From Reticulitermes speratus (taxonomy: Eukaryota; Arthropoda; Insecta; Blattodea; Rhinotermitidae): a stretch of 64,000 nt of DNA. The stretch is from contig JAJKFL010000031.1 of the NCBI GenBank assembly GCA_021186555.1, forward strand, positions 22,579,452-22,643,451, in the 5' to 3' direction. The notes below the pieces were generated by a model. It was not told the DNA's origin. It worked only from the letters and a program-made list of their open reading frames with translations, and made no database searches. Positions 12,311 through 22,795 of the stretch are shown here, piece after piece. Position numbers and translations under genes: made by a program. Every line of letters starts with the position of its first letter. The stretch's first letter is position 1.

Positions 12311-13360
12311 TAGAAATTTTCAGTATCCGACCTGGTGTAAAAAGCGGTCGAAGAGCTCGCAACATGGCCACAGAATTTCGCTGAGGGTACGTCGTTACAA
12401 CACCCGTTCAAATGCCGTGGGAGAAGACGTGTTAACCCTCATCTCGAACCGCCACACAACTGCATTCATAAAATCTGACATGCAGTAACCTGAGGGACGA
12501 ACCACATCTTCAAAAGATCTAGATTATATGAACAAGAAAATAAATTTTGAAGTCACCACGAATTAACATCCTAGTTTGGATGTGAACATTCGTATATGCG
12601 TTTTTACAAATACTGGAGCGTCAGACGCTTTCAGCATTGCATGAAGTGAAGCCACGTCTCTTAGAACAAATTTTGTTGGACCTACAAATTTAGATAACTT
12701 CAGAAACCTACGAACTACCAGCCAGATATCTAGACACATCCAACAAAACCGTCCAACTAAATTAAGTACTCGACATTTCGAACTAACAGCTTACCATATA
12801 CTTAGCTATATCACTTTTTTAAGAATTACAAAGCCTTTTTATTGTGTATTATTCGTACATGTGCAATGAGTGTTTATTCTTATCAACAAGACTCTGCCAT
12901 CATGCAAGTGCTCGTACAACATACTCAACAAGTGTGCATGTTATATTTGTATGCACACTCTCTTCACTTCTCAATTTGAGTTAATCTCTTTAAGGCGTCC
13001 ACAAATTTCATGCAATACTTTATTTCCTGTCGGCCCTTCTTTTTTTAAGCATTTCCTGTAGCAAATCCTATCCATCAAAAAGTTATTGGGAATGTAGGTC
13101 GGGTTTAATACCGGCGAGGAGTGGATGGTTATAAGCATATTAACATGATACAGAGGCGATTATTTTCTACGAACGGAGCACATGGGACTGGCAATGGCTT
13201 ATGCCCTAAAGGTGGGCTGTTATACGTTATTAGCGGCGGTCAGAATTGGAATTTCTCTTACTATGGAGTGAGTTATTTGATTGCTTGTTTAAATAGAGTG
13301 ATTAAGTTATAAGGGACAGAAAATTGTGAGATTTGAGATTCTCACTGAGATATCTACAGA
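12311..13360. other. No recognisable feature
   Basis: No repeats or frames of note. Confidence 0.4.
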
Positions 13361-13361
13361 T

Positions 13362-13492
13362 ATAACTGTCTGCCGGAGTGATGTAACGCGTTGTGAGGTT
13401 CATAAGTACCGAAGGGTCAGAGGACACTGATGATAGTAACAACAGTTCCCTCTGAAACATCGGTGCGTATTTACCGAACTGCATGGCATCAA
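13362..13492. repeat. Family F foldback repeat
   Basis: A left arm (13365-13418, minus sense, with ACAACGCGTTACATCAC) faces a right arm (13445-13490). Between them are CTGATGA (13427-13433) and GAAAC (13454-13458), a hammerhead-like order of core boxes. Arm similarity is only moderate. Confidence 0.5.
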
Positions 13493-14689
13493 ATTCCATA
13501 TTTGATTTAGAAGTTAACAGGGAGACGGATGTGTGTTAAGATCAGAGGAAATGTACACTTCCTACATTGGCATTCGAAAATGAATCGAAAAGATCAGATT
13601 CACAACTGACATTCTCGTAAATAAATAAAAGATGTCACCGGCATCATTAGTCACAGTTATTCAACACAGCCACAATAAAATCGCACCAACTGTGGTTACT
13701 TAGTATCATTTCATGTGTCTAGTAAGGACAACAACAATTCTGAATAACATCTGTTACGGAATTAAGGGACAATAACATTCTGAATTATTCACCGTCATGT
13801 ATTGAAGGCCTTTTGTCCTTCCATCTCCTAGCTAAGAGTCTAAACAAAGATATTCACACTTACGCCTTTATATGTGTGTGTAATTTAATCTTTAGCTCTA
13901 AGGGCAGCACGTAGTTGCAGACTGAGGGTGTTTCAGGATATGTAGGCCTAAGGAAGATGAATAAACACCAGAATGTAGAAAACTGCAAATTGTGTACCTG
14001 AATTGCTATTGTTAGGGTGAAACAAATAAATTTGCGATGGGCAGGGAGAAACTTGTAAGGTATGGCGAATGTCCGTGTAACGTCTACGACTGGAAAGCCG
14101 AGAACAAATTTCATTTAGAAGACAGGCAGAGATAAGAAGAAAACTTGTTTAATATTGAAAAAACGATGCTAGGAGCAATTGGTTGTGAATGTAGGAAGGT
14201 ATAACCAAAGATAGGATGGAACGGCAGACATCCGTGGAAACGATGATGAGCCTTCAGTTTCCATAGAATAAATATTGCAATAGGCTGAAGAAATATCAAC
14301 TTCTCAAGACAACCCTTGTGCTCTGAAGTTAATTACTTTGGTAAGATGCACTTGAATAGAAAATCGGCTTAAAATTGAAAGCGTTTTGCCAGAATTCTCG
14401 AAGTATGAATGACATATTTATGCAAGAGATGCGATTGTGACACCCTACTGTGCAAGCAGCGACACACACTGTATCGTTCGTGGGACGTAACATCTTGGCA
14501 TGGAATAGGCCTACTTCTTCTATTAAAAGAATGCGCATTTAATGTTAAAGTGAGGCTCTTATACGTGAAATTATGGCACAGGCACGCATCACGCACTGTG
14601 GCCTACATATATGAGCCGGGCTATTTGCCTTTTCAGGTATCGGAGCGCATTTTTCAAAGAAAAGTGCTGAAACATGAAGGGTAGTGGGG
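13493..14689. other. No recognisable feature
   Basis: Ordinary AT-rich sequence leading into an abrupt GC-rich step at about 14690. Confidence 0.4.
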
Positions 14690-15110
14690 TGGTTTTCACC
14701 CGCGCGGGGAATCTGGAGGGAGGGGGTGTAGGTGAATAAAGCCTTTCATTCTGAAAGCAGCAAGCTTTACTCCCACGTTCCCGCCAAAACAGAATAGTTT
14801 CATCCCTTCTCCCCCAAGCTGCTGGTATGATGGCAAGCCTATCGATATTATGCATCCCGCGGGCACCTCTGCGCAAGGCAGCAGCGACTTGCAGAACAGG
14901 ATCAATGCGGGTCCCGACTGCCATGCCACCAGCAGCTGGCGTGGGTAGAGGAGAGACCGGCCTCTCCAAGTGTCGATGTAACTGGTAGCCAATCGACACA
15001 AACCAGGAAGAGGACTCGCTCTTGGAGCTTCTTTCAGCTTCAGGCGATACGCGCGCACCGCAGTACTTGTCAACCGGACTTCAAGGGGGGGAGGGGCTGT
15101 CATATAAAAG
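14690..15110 (+). promoter_or_regulatory. Candidate RNA polymerase II promoter (GC-rich, DRE and TATA)
   Basis: A GC- and CpG-rich island in an AT-rich window. It carries a perfect DRE-type motif TATCGATA at 14840-14847, known from insect housekeeping promoters, and a TATAAAA at 15103-15109 flanked by G-runs. A second TATAAAAG is at 15217. What follows reads like a 5' UTR ending in a good splice donor at 15427. The downstream gene is not visible, and no coding exon was found within the next 40 kb of plus strand. Minus-strand frames of 136-140 codons across the island look like by-products of GC content. The promoter call is inference from motifs only. Confidence 0.4.
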
Positions 15111-15133
15111 ACTGCCACTTCGTTACGTTGGAA

Positions 15134-15427
15134 CTAACATTTTCAAGCTTGATCGCTAGTGTTAGGGACTTTAATCCGTACGGACAGACAGACGGACGAA
15201 CGAAAGAACAAAGGAGTATAAAAGACTAACTACTTAACCGACTGAAGAAGGCACGATTCGTGGCGGGAATTTAAAACTCGTTCACACGAGAAGGGCGAAC
15301 ACTTTAGAGTGAAAAACTTAGGAATGACTACTTCCAGGTGATAGAGAAGAGTGAACACAGAGTACAGCGAGCACTACTCACCCATCACCACACTACCACA
15401 GAAACTGCACCAGACAGCACCAGCCAG
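15134..15427 (+). other. Candidate non-coding first exon
   Basis: Purine-rich sequence downstream of the TATA box, without a long ATG-initiated frame, ending in CCAG/GTAAGG with the cut after 15427. That is a near-consensus 5' splice site. If real, the window from 15428 onward is intron, which fits its dense SINE and transposon load. Confidence 0.3.
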
Positions 15428-15581
15428 GTAAGGGAACAAACACACGTGGCAGGCAGACCCCGTCGTTACGTTGTAGTATACACATACTTGCTGCCCGCTC
15501 GCTACAGATCACGCGCTTTCAGTGGCAGTTGAATACATGAAAGACGTTAACACAGAGTCAAGGGAAGTAATTCAAGATATT

Positions 15582-15593
15582 CAGTTCCAAAAT
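15582..15593 (+). repeat. Target-site duplication, left of SINE C copy 1
   Basis: CAGTTCCAAAAT is repeated exactly at 15905-15916. Confidence 0.9.
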
Positions 15594-15904
15594 GCGGGCT
15601 CGCGGTGGCGCAGTTGGTTGAGGTACTGCGCTACAAGCCGGAAGGTCGCGGGTTCGATTCCCGATGGTGTAATTGGAATTTTTCATTGACATAATTCTTC
15701 CGGTCACACTATGGCCCTGGGGTCGACTCAGCCTCTAACAGAAATGAGTACCAAGAATATTTGCTGGGGGGTAAAGGCGGCCGGTGCGTAGGGCTGACAA
15801 CCTTACCACCTTCATGTGCCGATTGTCTAGAAATCTGGGCGCCTCAACCTCCTGTAACCCTAAGGGCCTGTCCAGGCCTGTAATGGGATTGCTTTACCTT
15901 TTAC
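15594..15904 (+). mobile_element. Near full-length tRNA-derived SINE, family C, copy 1
   Basis: The tRNA-like head has an A box in GGTGGCGCAGTTGGTTGAGG and a B box GGGTTCGATTCCCG. The body includes GGTCGACTCAGCCTC, a G-run (CTGGGGGGTAAAGG), CGGCCGGTGCGTAG and CTCAACCTCCTGTAACCC, and it ends in TTTACCTTTTAC. Perfect 12-bp target-site duplications flank it, so both ends are certain and the insertion is fairly young. Two shorter minus-strand relatives are at 34051-34315 and 42518-42643. Confidence 0.95.
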
Positions 15905-15916
15905 CAGTTCCAAAAT
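15905..15916 (+). repeat. Target-site duplication, right of SINE C copy 1
   Basis: CAGTTCCAAAAT, identical to 15582-15593. Confidence 0.9.
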
Positions 15917-16970
15917 AAATTTAATGTTGGTTGTAAATGCTTTCAGAATTTACAACAAATCCAAATGCAACACTTCAGTGTTTGGTAGGGTTCAGTGAAG
16001 ATTTGTCGTATACAAATCAAGTGAATAAAATCTTCATGTATTCATTCAAGTATCACAAGCAAATATTTTTATGAACTACGAACTTAGTTACATCTTTTAT
16101 TGTGCTACTTCGGCGACTGCATGAGTCACAAATGTTAATGGCAATAAACAATCTGATATCAGCTTCAAAATCACATCAGTTTAGTTGTGTTTGGTTTCCA
16201 TGAAGGAGATGACTGTGCCCCTGTTAAAGACAAGCCTTCCTTTACAACGCATTTTTCAACAATAACACGTGCATCATCATACAAACTTGTTGAATGAAAT
16301 CCATTGAGTCTTAAGTTTACTTAGTTACATTTAACTTTAATTTACTTTATTAATTTAATTTACTTTAAAATAATACCACATTTTAAGGAGAGCGTTTTGT
16401 TTTGAATCTGTCTGAAAACGTCTGCATGTTTTCAGCAGGTGGTCTCTTGTTTAGTAGCAAACATATAATATGATTTTCATATTATTAGTAGAAGAGTGCC
16501 GTAATAAAATGAGTGGTAAGTTTGATTAAACTTGTGGCTATATGAAACACCATCAACAACTCTGTCCTTCAAGAGCAAGCGATTCAAATTTTTCTGCTTC
16601 ATTGCAATATAATGCCTGCACATCTAGTTGTTATTTACTTCGTAACTTATGTAATACTGTTTCAAAATACAAATTACTTTATAACTAATACAGTCATGAT
16701 TTTGTTAAGTTGTACTCATAGGATTAAACATTGGCCATGTATCTCTTGTCTACAGCCTCGTTTATTTCTTAAAACAGTGGTTCTTGCAAACGTAAACTTG
16801 ATGCATCTTTGGTAATGCTGACACAATTGCTTGTGCTCTTGAAATGGAAATTGTTCAATATAATTACCATAAACAATTTGTGAGACATAAGTTACGAAGC
16901 ATAAAACAACTAAACAAATTTTCTTGCCTTAACACATAATGTCTTGGAAACAACTAAATAGCAAATTGAC
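15917..16970. other. No recognisable feature
   Basis: AT-rich sequence. TTAATTTAATTTACTTTA-type simple sequence lies near 16320-16370. Confidence 0.4.
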
Positions 16971-17029
16971 ATGATATTAAAACCAACAAATTCACGTAAG
17001 TGTATGAAAGTGTATTATACACACTGTAT

Positions 17030-17075
17030 ACCTGTTACATGTTTCGGCCACTCATGTGGCCATCTTCATGGAGGT
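17030..17075 (-). ncRNA. Hammerhead ribozyme-like motif, core mutated
   Basis: Same structure as 17514-17559, but the first core base (C3) is A, giving AUGAAGA. It has stem II GGCCAC/GTGGCC, GAAAC, and loop AT before GTA. Self-cleavage is expected to be lost or weak. Confidence 0.6.
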
Positions 17076-17513
17076 GCATTACAAAGAATACATACATAGA
17101 AATATTACAGAACTTAATGGAACCAATCCACAGATACGAAATATTTAATTTAAAAAAATATATGGTTCAAATTTTATATTAGAGATTAAAATACAGATAA
17201 AATATTTATGATTGTTTGGCTGGGTAGTGAATAGTATGTGTGTAGCAAATCACCATCCAAACGAGGATGTGTTGATGTTAGCTGTATGAAGAGTGGTCTG
17301 CCATACTGCTAACATAACACATCTTTGTTTGGATGGTGGTTTACTATACACATACTATTCACTACACATCGAATCAATCACAAACACTTTATCTGTATTT
17401 TAGTCTCTAATATATAATTTAAGCCACATATTTTTTAAAATTCAATATTTTATATCTGTGGATTGGTTCCATTAACTTCTGTAATATTTAGATGTATGTA
17501 TTCTTTGTAATGC

Positions 17514-17559
17514 ACCTCCCTGAAGATGGCCACATGAGTGGCCGAAACATGTAGCAGGT
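17514..17559 (+). ncRNA. Hammerhead ribozyme-like motif
   Basis: Order of parts: helix I strand ACCTCC (17514-17519), core CTGAAGA (17520-17526), one extra T, stem II GGCCAC-ATGA-GTGGCC, GAAA, a two-pair helix III (A-U, C-G, loop AU), cleavage triplet GTA (17551-17553), then GCAGGT (17554-17559). The last pairs with ACCTCC at five of six positions, with one C-C mismatch. This fits the hammerhead consensus with a minimal helix III, as known from retroelement hammerheads. The unpaired T after A9 is atypical, so activity is unproven. Confidence 0.65.
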
Positions 17560-17616
17560 ATACAGTGTGTATAATACTTTCATACACGTACGTGCATTTG
17601 CTGGCTTTAATATCAT

Positions 17617-18639
17617 ACCTAATTGCTCAAGGCACGGTTATAGATCATTTAAAATTCAGCAAATTGATACTTTTTTCCCCAATCATTTCGTCGATGAAAC
17701 AAGTTAAGAGTTAAACACAACTTGTCGTAAAGTGTTAGTACTTTACTTTCGGACTGGCATGCCAAGGACAGCAACTATTATATTCTAATAAGTACGAATA
17801 TTGCTAGGCACCAAAAAGAAACGTGGGTTCACTTTAACCCTTTACAGTATAGTGGTTACTATACGTGCCGACGAGTTTAACACTAAAAACGTTTAATTTT
17901 GCCCACAGAGTGTACCTATGGGTTTCGGGTAAATCTCACCAATACAACCTTTATTTCCATATACAGCAAGTACCGAGTGGTCCTTCTTATAAAAGCGCAC
18001 TGAGTTTTCTGTGACGTAAAAATGAGTCCTTAAATGTAATGTAGATTAATTTTAAACTTCAAAGGTTTAAATTGTTTTAAGTACTTTAACGTGACAAAAA
18101 CCAAACCCACAATTAATTCCTGCGTAGGTCATGAACAGTTGTCTAAACCTATGTTTGACTTTGTGTGGAAAACAGATTTTCAAATGGATATTTCGCATTC
18201 GATAAGGCGTGACTTCTCAAAGAATTTATAACATACAGACACAGCCATACAATAAGATATAATTTAATGTTACAAATTTTATTATAATGAAGCGAGACCA
18301 GACAAGGACTGTCACTATAACACTTATTCCTCAACAAAAGAATTACTTGCGGACAACTTCTAAAGGTTCATTGATGTAACACTTTTTCTATGAAAATTAT
18401 TATTATTACTATATTAATATTATATTGATACTGCAAAACGTACTGCATTACAACGTAGCCTCTATTCGAATATGCATGTGTACATATTTACGTAGATATA
18501 GCTACGAACAAACATTCAAGAACAGGCTTCCATGTCGCATTTATAAATCACTGAATATGTTTGTGGTGGAATTAATTGGGGTGACTCTAGAAGCTACTCA
18601 TAGGCCTGAGCTTTAAGTGCGTTTTGGATACACAGTCAC
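17617..18639. other. No recognisable feature
   Basis: AT-rich, with no repeats detected by eye. Confidence 0.4.
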
Positions 18640-18850
18640 TAAATGAATGGCTACGACCCGGACGACATAGATTCAATCCCCTGTTATATAAGAGATTTTT
18701 ATCTTCGCCCCTGCCTTCAGACTGGCTTTACAGCCCACTCAAACTCCCATTCAATGGGTATCAGGGTAAATCGAGCGAATCGTAAAGCTCAGCACTCATT
18801 TCCATTGAGCGCCAAGGTTTAAACAGTGTGAAGCTTTGTCGCCATTTTCC
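18640..18850 (+). mobile_element. SINE family G, copy 2 (diverged)
   Basis: A weak B box (AGATTCAATCCCC) is followed by the family blocks CAATGGGTATCAGGG and GAGCGCCAAGGTTTA, in the same order as at 6.5 and 62.9 kb. Confidence 0.55.
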
Positions 18851-18975
18851 ATATGTCACCATATGGTGCTTAAACATAGGAGTAACCGTAACTGTATTTT
18901 AATGCTAAAAGTCAACAGTTTCGGACAGATGTATTCAAATTATTATACCAACAAAGTGTACATTCATATTTTGTT

Positions 18976-19000
18976 CCGGTAAAAGCGTACCGTCTTCAGG
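18976..19000 (-). ncRNA. Decayed hammerhead-like core
   Basis: Minus strand: CTGAAGA, C, stem GGTA...TACC, then GGAAC in place of GAAAC. It shares its layout with the other modules, but a core purine is changed. Confidence 0.35.
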
Positions 19001-19073
19001 GAGCACAATATGCCACGTTTAAAACCAACTGCCAGTTTTTTTTATGTTAGTCTCATCGTGCATTTTACGATTC

Positions 19074-19116
19074 AATGTTTAAAAAACCAACAAAATGCAC
19101 TTCACTTTCACTTTAA
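19074..19116 (+). repeat. 43-bp perfect inverted repeat, left arm
   Basis: It begins AATGTTTAAAAAACCAACAA and is the exact reverse complement of 19312-19354. Confidence 0.97.
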
Positions 19117-19179
19117 GATGTATTAATTAATTAGCATGTATTAATTAACAGAAACGTATGTAGGGGTTAATTATACATA

Positions 19180-19300
19180 ACTAACTAACTCCATGGAGCA
19201 GAGTCCTTCTTGAGAAGCTAACAGGTCGTCAGCTAGAGAAGAAATTCCCCGCGTTTTATGGAATCCGAAGGTTCATTACCGCACTCACAAGAGCCCGTTA
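19180..19300 (-). mobile_element. LINE family E, copy 3 (3' UTR and last codons only)
   Basis: On the minus strand: the ORF end near the TTATGGAATCC match, then GAATTTCTTCTCTAGC, TTCTCAAGAAGGACTCTG and CCATGGAG, ending in an AGTT-type repeat tail. It is truncated to about 120 bp and lies inside the loop of the perfect inverted repeat. Confidence 0.8.
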
Positions 19301-19311
19301 ATTACTACATA

Positions 19312-19354
19312 TTAAAGTGAAAGTGAAGTGCATTTTGTTGGTTTTTTAAACATT
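19312..19354 (-). repeat. 43-bp perfect inverted repeat, right arm
   Basis: Reverse complement of 19074-19116 with no mismatch over 43 bp. This implies recent duplication, gene conversion or a young insertion. Confidence 0.97.
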
Positions 19355-19726
19355 CAACTGCCAGTGATAAGCTAATGTGCATTTAGTTGGTATAGGAAAC
19401 TGAATACATTGCTCTAAAAATGGACGGATTGGACAACCTTAAAATAGTTTCTTATAGGTCTATTACAGAAAACCACCAAAATGCCTAGTACATAACCAAC
19501 TCGAAACAAATAAATAAGTCTAATTCATATAAAATTACGGCAACAGGTGTTAAAAAAATAACACTTCGTAACAATAATAAGGTAGATTTAAGAAACCATA
19601 GTCAATTTTTCGTTACTAGTATAAGGCCTTTAATGGTATTTTACATAACTTGGGATCCTCTAGTTATCATGAAGCAGAACGTTCACTGCATGTAAAGCAC
19701 AGATTCAAATATAATGGCAAATTGCG

Positions 19727-19756
19727 TGATGGCTAAACTTAGCCGAAACATGTACC
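19727..19756 (+). ncRNA. Truncated hammerhead-like core
   Basis: TGATGGCTAA-AC-TTAGCC-GAAAC-AT-GTA keeps stem II (GGCTAA/TTAGCC), GAAAC and GTA, but three core bases before the stem appear deleted. Confidence 0.45.
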
Positions 19757-20449
19757 AATAGGACACTGAAAAAAATAGATGCTTCTGCGACTATGATTAT
19801 TTCTTGATATAATTTTAATGCATAGTCTAAGACTATAAGCTATATGAAAGGCAAAAGTGCAAACCTATGCTTCTGGAACGTTAATTTTATTTTGTTTCAT
19901 TCATATCCTAAGGTATTGTAAATAAAGGTATATATAAAGAAGTTTCGAAAGACGGACATGTTCTAAAAATAGGAGGAGAGTATTATGTAATTGCATTCAC
20001 AAGATCGAAAGTGTTTCCTAATCATACAGGCTACACCTCACCTGATGAAAATTCCCGTATCATGAAAAGTTTGCCTCCTTTAATAACTACAAAATTGTCT
20101 TAAATATTTTTCGAATTAAGACATTATTTTTTGGAATATCTTTAACATGCAAAAGTGTAAGAACTTACTTGCGTGTAAAGTAGCTGCTGTATTCCCCAAC
20201 TTAGATCAAATTTAGGGTCGTTCAACAAACCTTACAAATGACACAGAGCGGTAAATTTCATCTAAACTCCGTTAGCGTTACAAGTATTGTTGTATAAGAG
20301 CCGACACAAAATAACATGGATGGAAGAACGAAGCAAAACGTATCTGAAGTATTATTGCAAATGCACAAAAACCACTACGCCTATTCATTCGTTAAGGAAA
20401 TAGTGAAAATATCGTGGACTTTAAAAATAACACACAAAACACGCATATA
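19757..20449. other. No recognisable feature
   Basis: AT-rich sequence. Confidence 0.4.
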
Positions 20450-20503
20450 CATACACACACACACACACATACACACACACACACACATATATATATATAC
20501 ACA
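20450..20503 (+). repeat. (AC)n/(AT)n compound microsatellite
   Basis: ACACAC tracts interrupted by ATAC, followed by a short (AT)n tract. Confidence 0.95.
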
Positions 20504-21318
20504 GGCCTAAATGTAAATGGAATAGCATCTGAAGTAACGGTTTGTTCTTAGTTACTGACAGTCATTTTTCCAGTCGCCTTAACCATTGTTTTGTAACCAT
20601 CTTGTCACTACTGGTGTCAAAACAATCATCCCTTCTGCTCTAAAATTATATCCGAAAAAAATTCTACATTTTGTCAGAATGTGTACTTAAGCCTTACTAC
20701 ACTACGCAAGACATAATGTTGTTTAAAAGCACTGGCCTATCTCTTTACTATTCATATTAGTCTATCGATGATGTTTGAAAATACCACTGAAAGAAATGTC
20801 TTCTGCCATCCATCGACTATTAGCAACTTGTTACTTTTCAGTAACATATGTTCGTTACCATATACATTCATATTACTTTTCGTTGTATTTTGGATTATTT
20901 AAGGCACTGTGCCTCCATCGTCAATGCAGAAGTTTACCCTAAAGAGGGGGGCAGTATGTTCCTCCGAAAGGCTGATTTTCATGTACCACATTCCCAACAC
21001 GTTGCCATATACCAAAAGAACAAAACATTAATCTTTATCGACGTAAAAATCACAAACCTCTACAAGCTCATTTTATTTTAAGCTTTACTTCTGTGTGTCA
21101 ACATTTCGATTCATTTCGATGCCGTACCTGCTTATCCTCACACAATAGCAGACAAAAATAAAATAATGAAGATATTTAGCAAGTAACTGTGTGTTTATTA
21201 AGACAACTGACGCTGACATGCAAGTACGTAACGGAATACTGTCGTGAAAAAAGCTACGGCCGTCTTCTTCCACACAGTAACACACTCACTATCCCTGATC
21301 AGTTTGTCTCTCTCCACG

Positions 21319-21321
<3 letters not shown>
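20504..21321. other. No recognisable feature
   Basis: Short frames only. Confidence 0.4.

Positions 21322-21361
<40 letters not shown>
21322..21361 (+). repeat. (AT)n microsatellite
   Basis: About 20 AT dinucleotides. Confidence 0.95.
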
Positions 21362-21362
<1 letters not shown>

Positions 21363-22606
21363 CATTTGCAGTTCAAATGGCCTCATTAAATAATCCTAGA
21401 ACTAATTAAAGTACACACATATGTGTACATATAGGCCTACATTTGTAGCAAGTAACACATAATTTATCGCAATAAATTTCAACAGAAACACGAGCGAATG
21501 CTGCATGCTACTTATCTTATACACAATAAAACTCCCTGTGAGACAAAGTGTATTGGAAATGCTATACTTCTGTTCATTCCCGAAACGTACATGTATCTTC
21601 GTTATAACGGACCATCGATTCTTCTTTTTCACAGACTTGTGCTATTTGTCCACAAACTGAGAGCGCTTTTTTGTACCACTGTATTGTGTCTTATCTCATG
21701 CGGTTGACAAATCTACCTTCCTTTTTAGAAAATGATCAGACGTCCGTTTCCTCTCACAGTCAAAAAAATCTGAAGCCAATTGTTCCATGTCTGTCCTGTC
21801 TTATAAGCTACAGTTTATATTCCACAATGATTCCATACACGTGTTGACGTAGTATAAATGACAAGTGAAATAACTCATCCACAGTAACAAATTTTCTTTA
21901 AAAACTTGTGCGATTATGCTATTCGTAAAACAGAAAATACAGGGTATATGCATAAGAGAAAAGTTCGGTATATCTGAGTAGAGCCTTACCTAAAACTTAT
22001 TACAGTTTCTAGAAGTTTCTTTGTATGCGTAGCTACCTTAAAATTAACCAAAAAAATACTCTTCTTCTTACCACCACCACTACTAGGGTACTACCACTGT
22101 TACTACTACTGCTACTACTTCTACTACTACTAATAATAATAATAACCATACTCTAAAAAGCATTCCTAAGTATTAAAAGAAAATAAAAACAAACTTTTTG
22201 TGAGACGCCAGTCTCAGAACACATAATCAAGCGGTTCTTTCAACAAATGTTAGAACATCTCAGTGACGTTCTTCATACACGTCCCTCAGATATCAGGCTC
22301 AAAAATGCACTTTCAGAAAAATATTCTCGTAATATTGGCATATAAATTGTCTTTTATGTAGAAGTTTTTTTATTATAACTGTAAAGAATTATAGAGTTCC
22401 ATCATAATCTGTAAGACTCATTCATTGCCTGAAGTACCTGACTATAATACTCTGACTAGATGATGATGATACTCATATTACTACTTATACTACTACTACT
22501 ACTACTACCAATAATAATAATAATAATAATACAGTTAAATTCGGTTCTTTATTAACGTCCTGAGTCAACAGACAAGCGGCCAATTATGTCAGTAATAAGG
22601 ATGACG
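21362..22606. other. Mostly unassigned, with CTA/AAT triplet tracts
   Basis: ACC/ACT/AAT triplet tracts lie at about 22070-22145 and 22484-22535. The rest has no feature that I recognise. Confidence 0.5.
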
Positions 22607-22795
22607 ACGATCTAAGTGTTCTGCGATGTGTGGCTCTGTCGTTGTCTGAATAGTTCCTGACGTTTTGAAGGGACGTAGTGCCATCATCTTCAGAGTCTAG
22701 CAGTCTAAGAACAAGATATTATGCTCCTTCGAACGTCGGGAGCTACACTCCCAACAACACGGCGTTACATCCAGAAGACAGATCTTTGGACAGTA
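22607..22795. repeat. Family F foldback repeat
   Basis: The left arm (about 22607-22672, minus sense: AAAACGTCAGGAAC...CACACATCGCAGAACAC) and the right arm (22724-22795: GAACGTCGGGAGC...CACGGCGTTACATCCAG) are homologous and face each other. CTGAAGA lies between them on the minus strand (22687-22693). Confidence 0.65.

Larger units (their letters stand above)
16971..17616. mobile_element. Foldback element with two facing hammerhead-like motifs
   Basis: A 646-bp inverted repeat with arms of about 300 bp. The left arm begins ATGATATTAAAACCAACAAA; the right arm ends as its reverse complement with a few changes. The centre is near 17290. Each arm carries, about 45-60 bp from its outer end, a hammerhead-ribozyme-like module, read outward: minus strand 17030-17075 and plus strand 17514-17559. 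No coding frame is kept, and I saw no clear target-site duplication. The end motif TTAAAACCAACA recurs in the elements near 19.1, 29.0 and 41.3 kb, so this appears to be a family. Origin from terminal repeats of a Penelope-like element is an inference based on the PLE-associated copy at 40.1 kb. Confidence 0.85.
18945..19380. repeat. Nested inverted-repeat composite
   Basis: The outer arms TATACCAACAAAGTGTACA (from 18945) and ATGTGCATTTAGTTGGTATA (to about 19393) face each other loosely. Inside are two perfect 43-bp inverted arms at 19074-19116 and 19312-19354, both ending in the AAAAAACCAACAAAATGCAC motif. A direct repeat CAACTGCCAGT lies near 19026 and 19355. The inner loop holds a LINE 3' end. 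A decayed CTGAAGA/stem motif sits on the minus strand near 18976-19000. This looks like several insertions of the same foldback family into one site. Confidence 0.7.

Noticed and set aside
14589..15118. Two overlapping minus-strand frames of 136 and 140 codons as a gene
   Set aside because: They overlap in different frames over a GC-rich island and show no domain; GC content explains the lack of stops.
15594..15680. Functional tRNA gene
   Set aside because: A and B boxes are present, but no full cloverleaf could be drawn and the sequence continues as a SINE body with target-site duplications.
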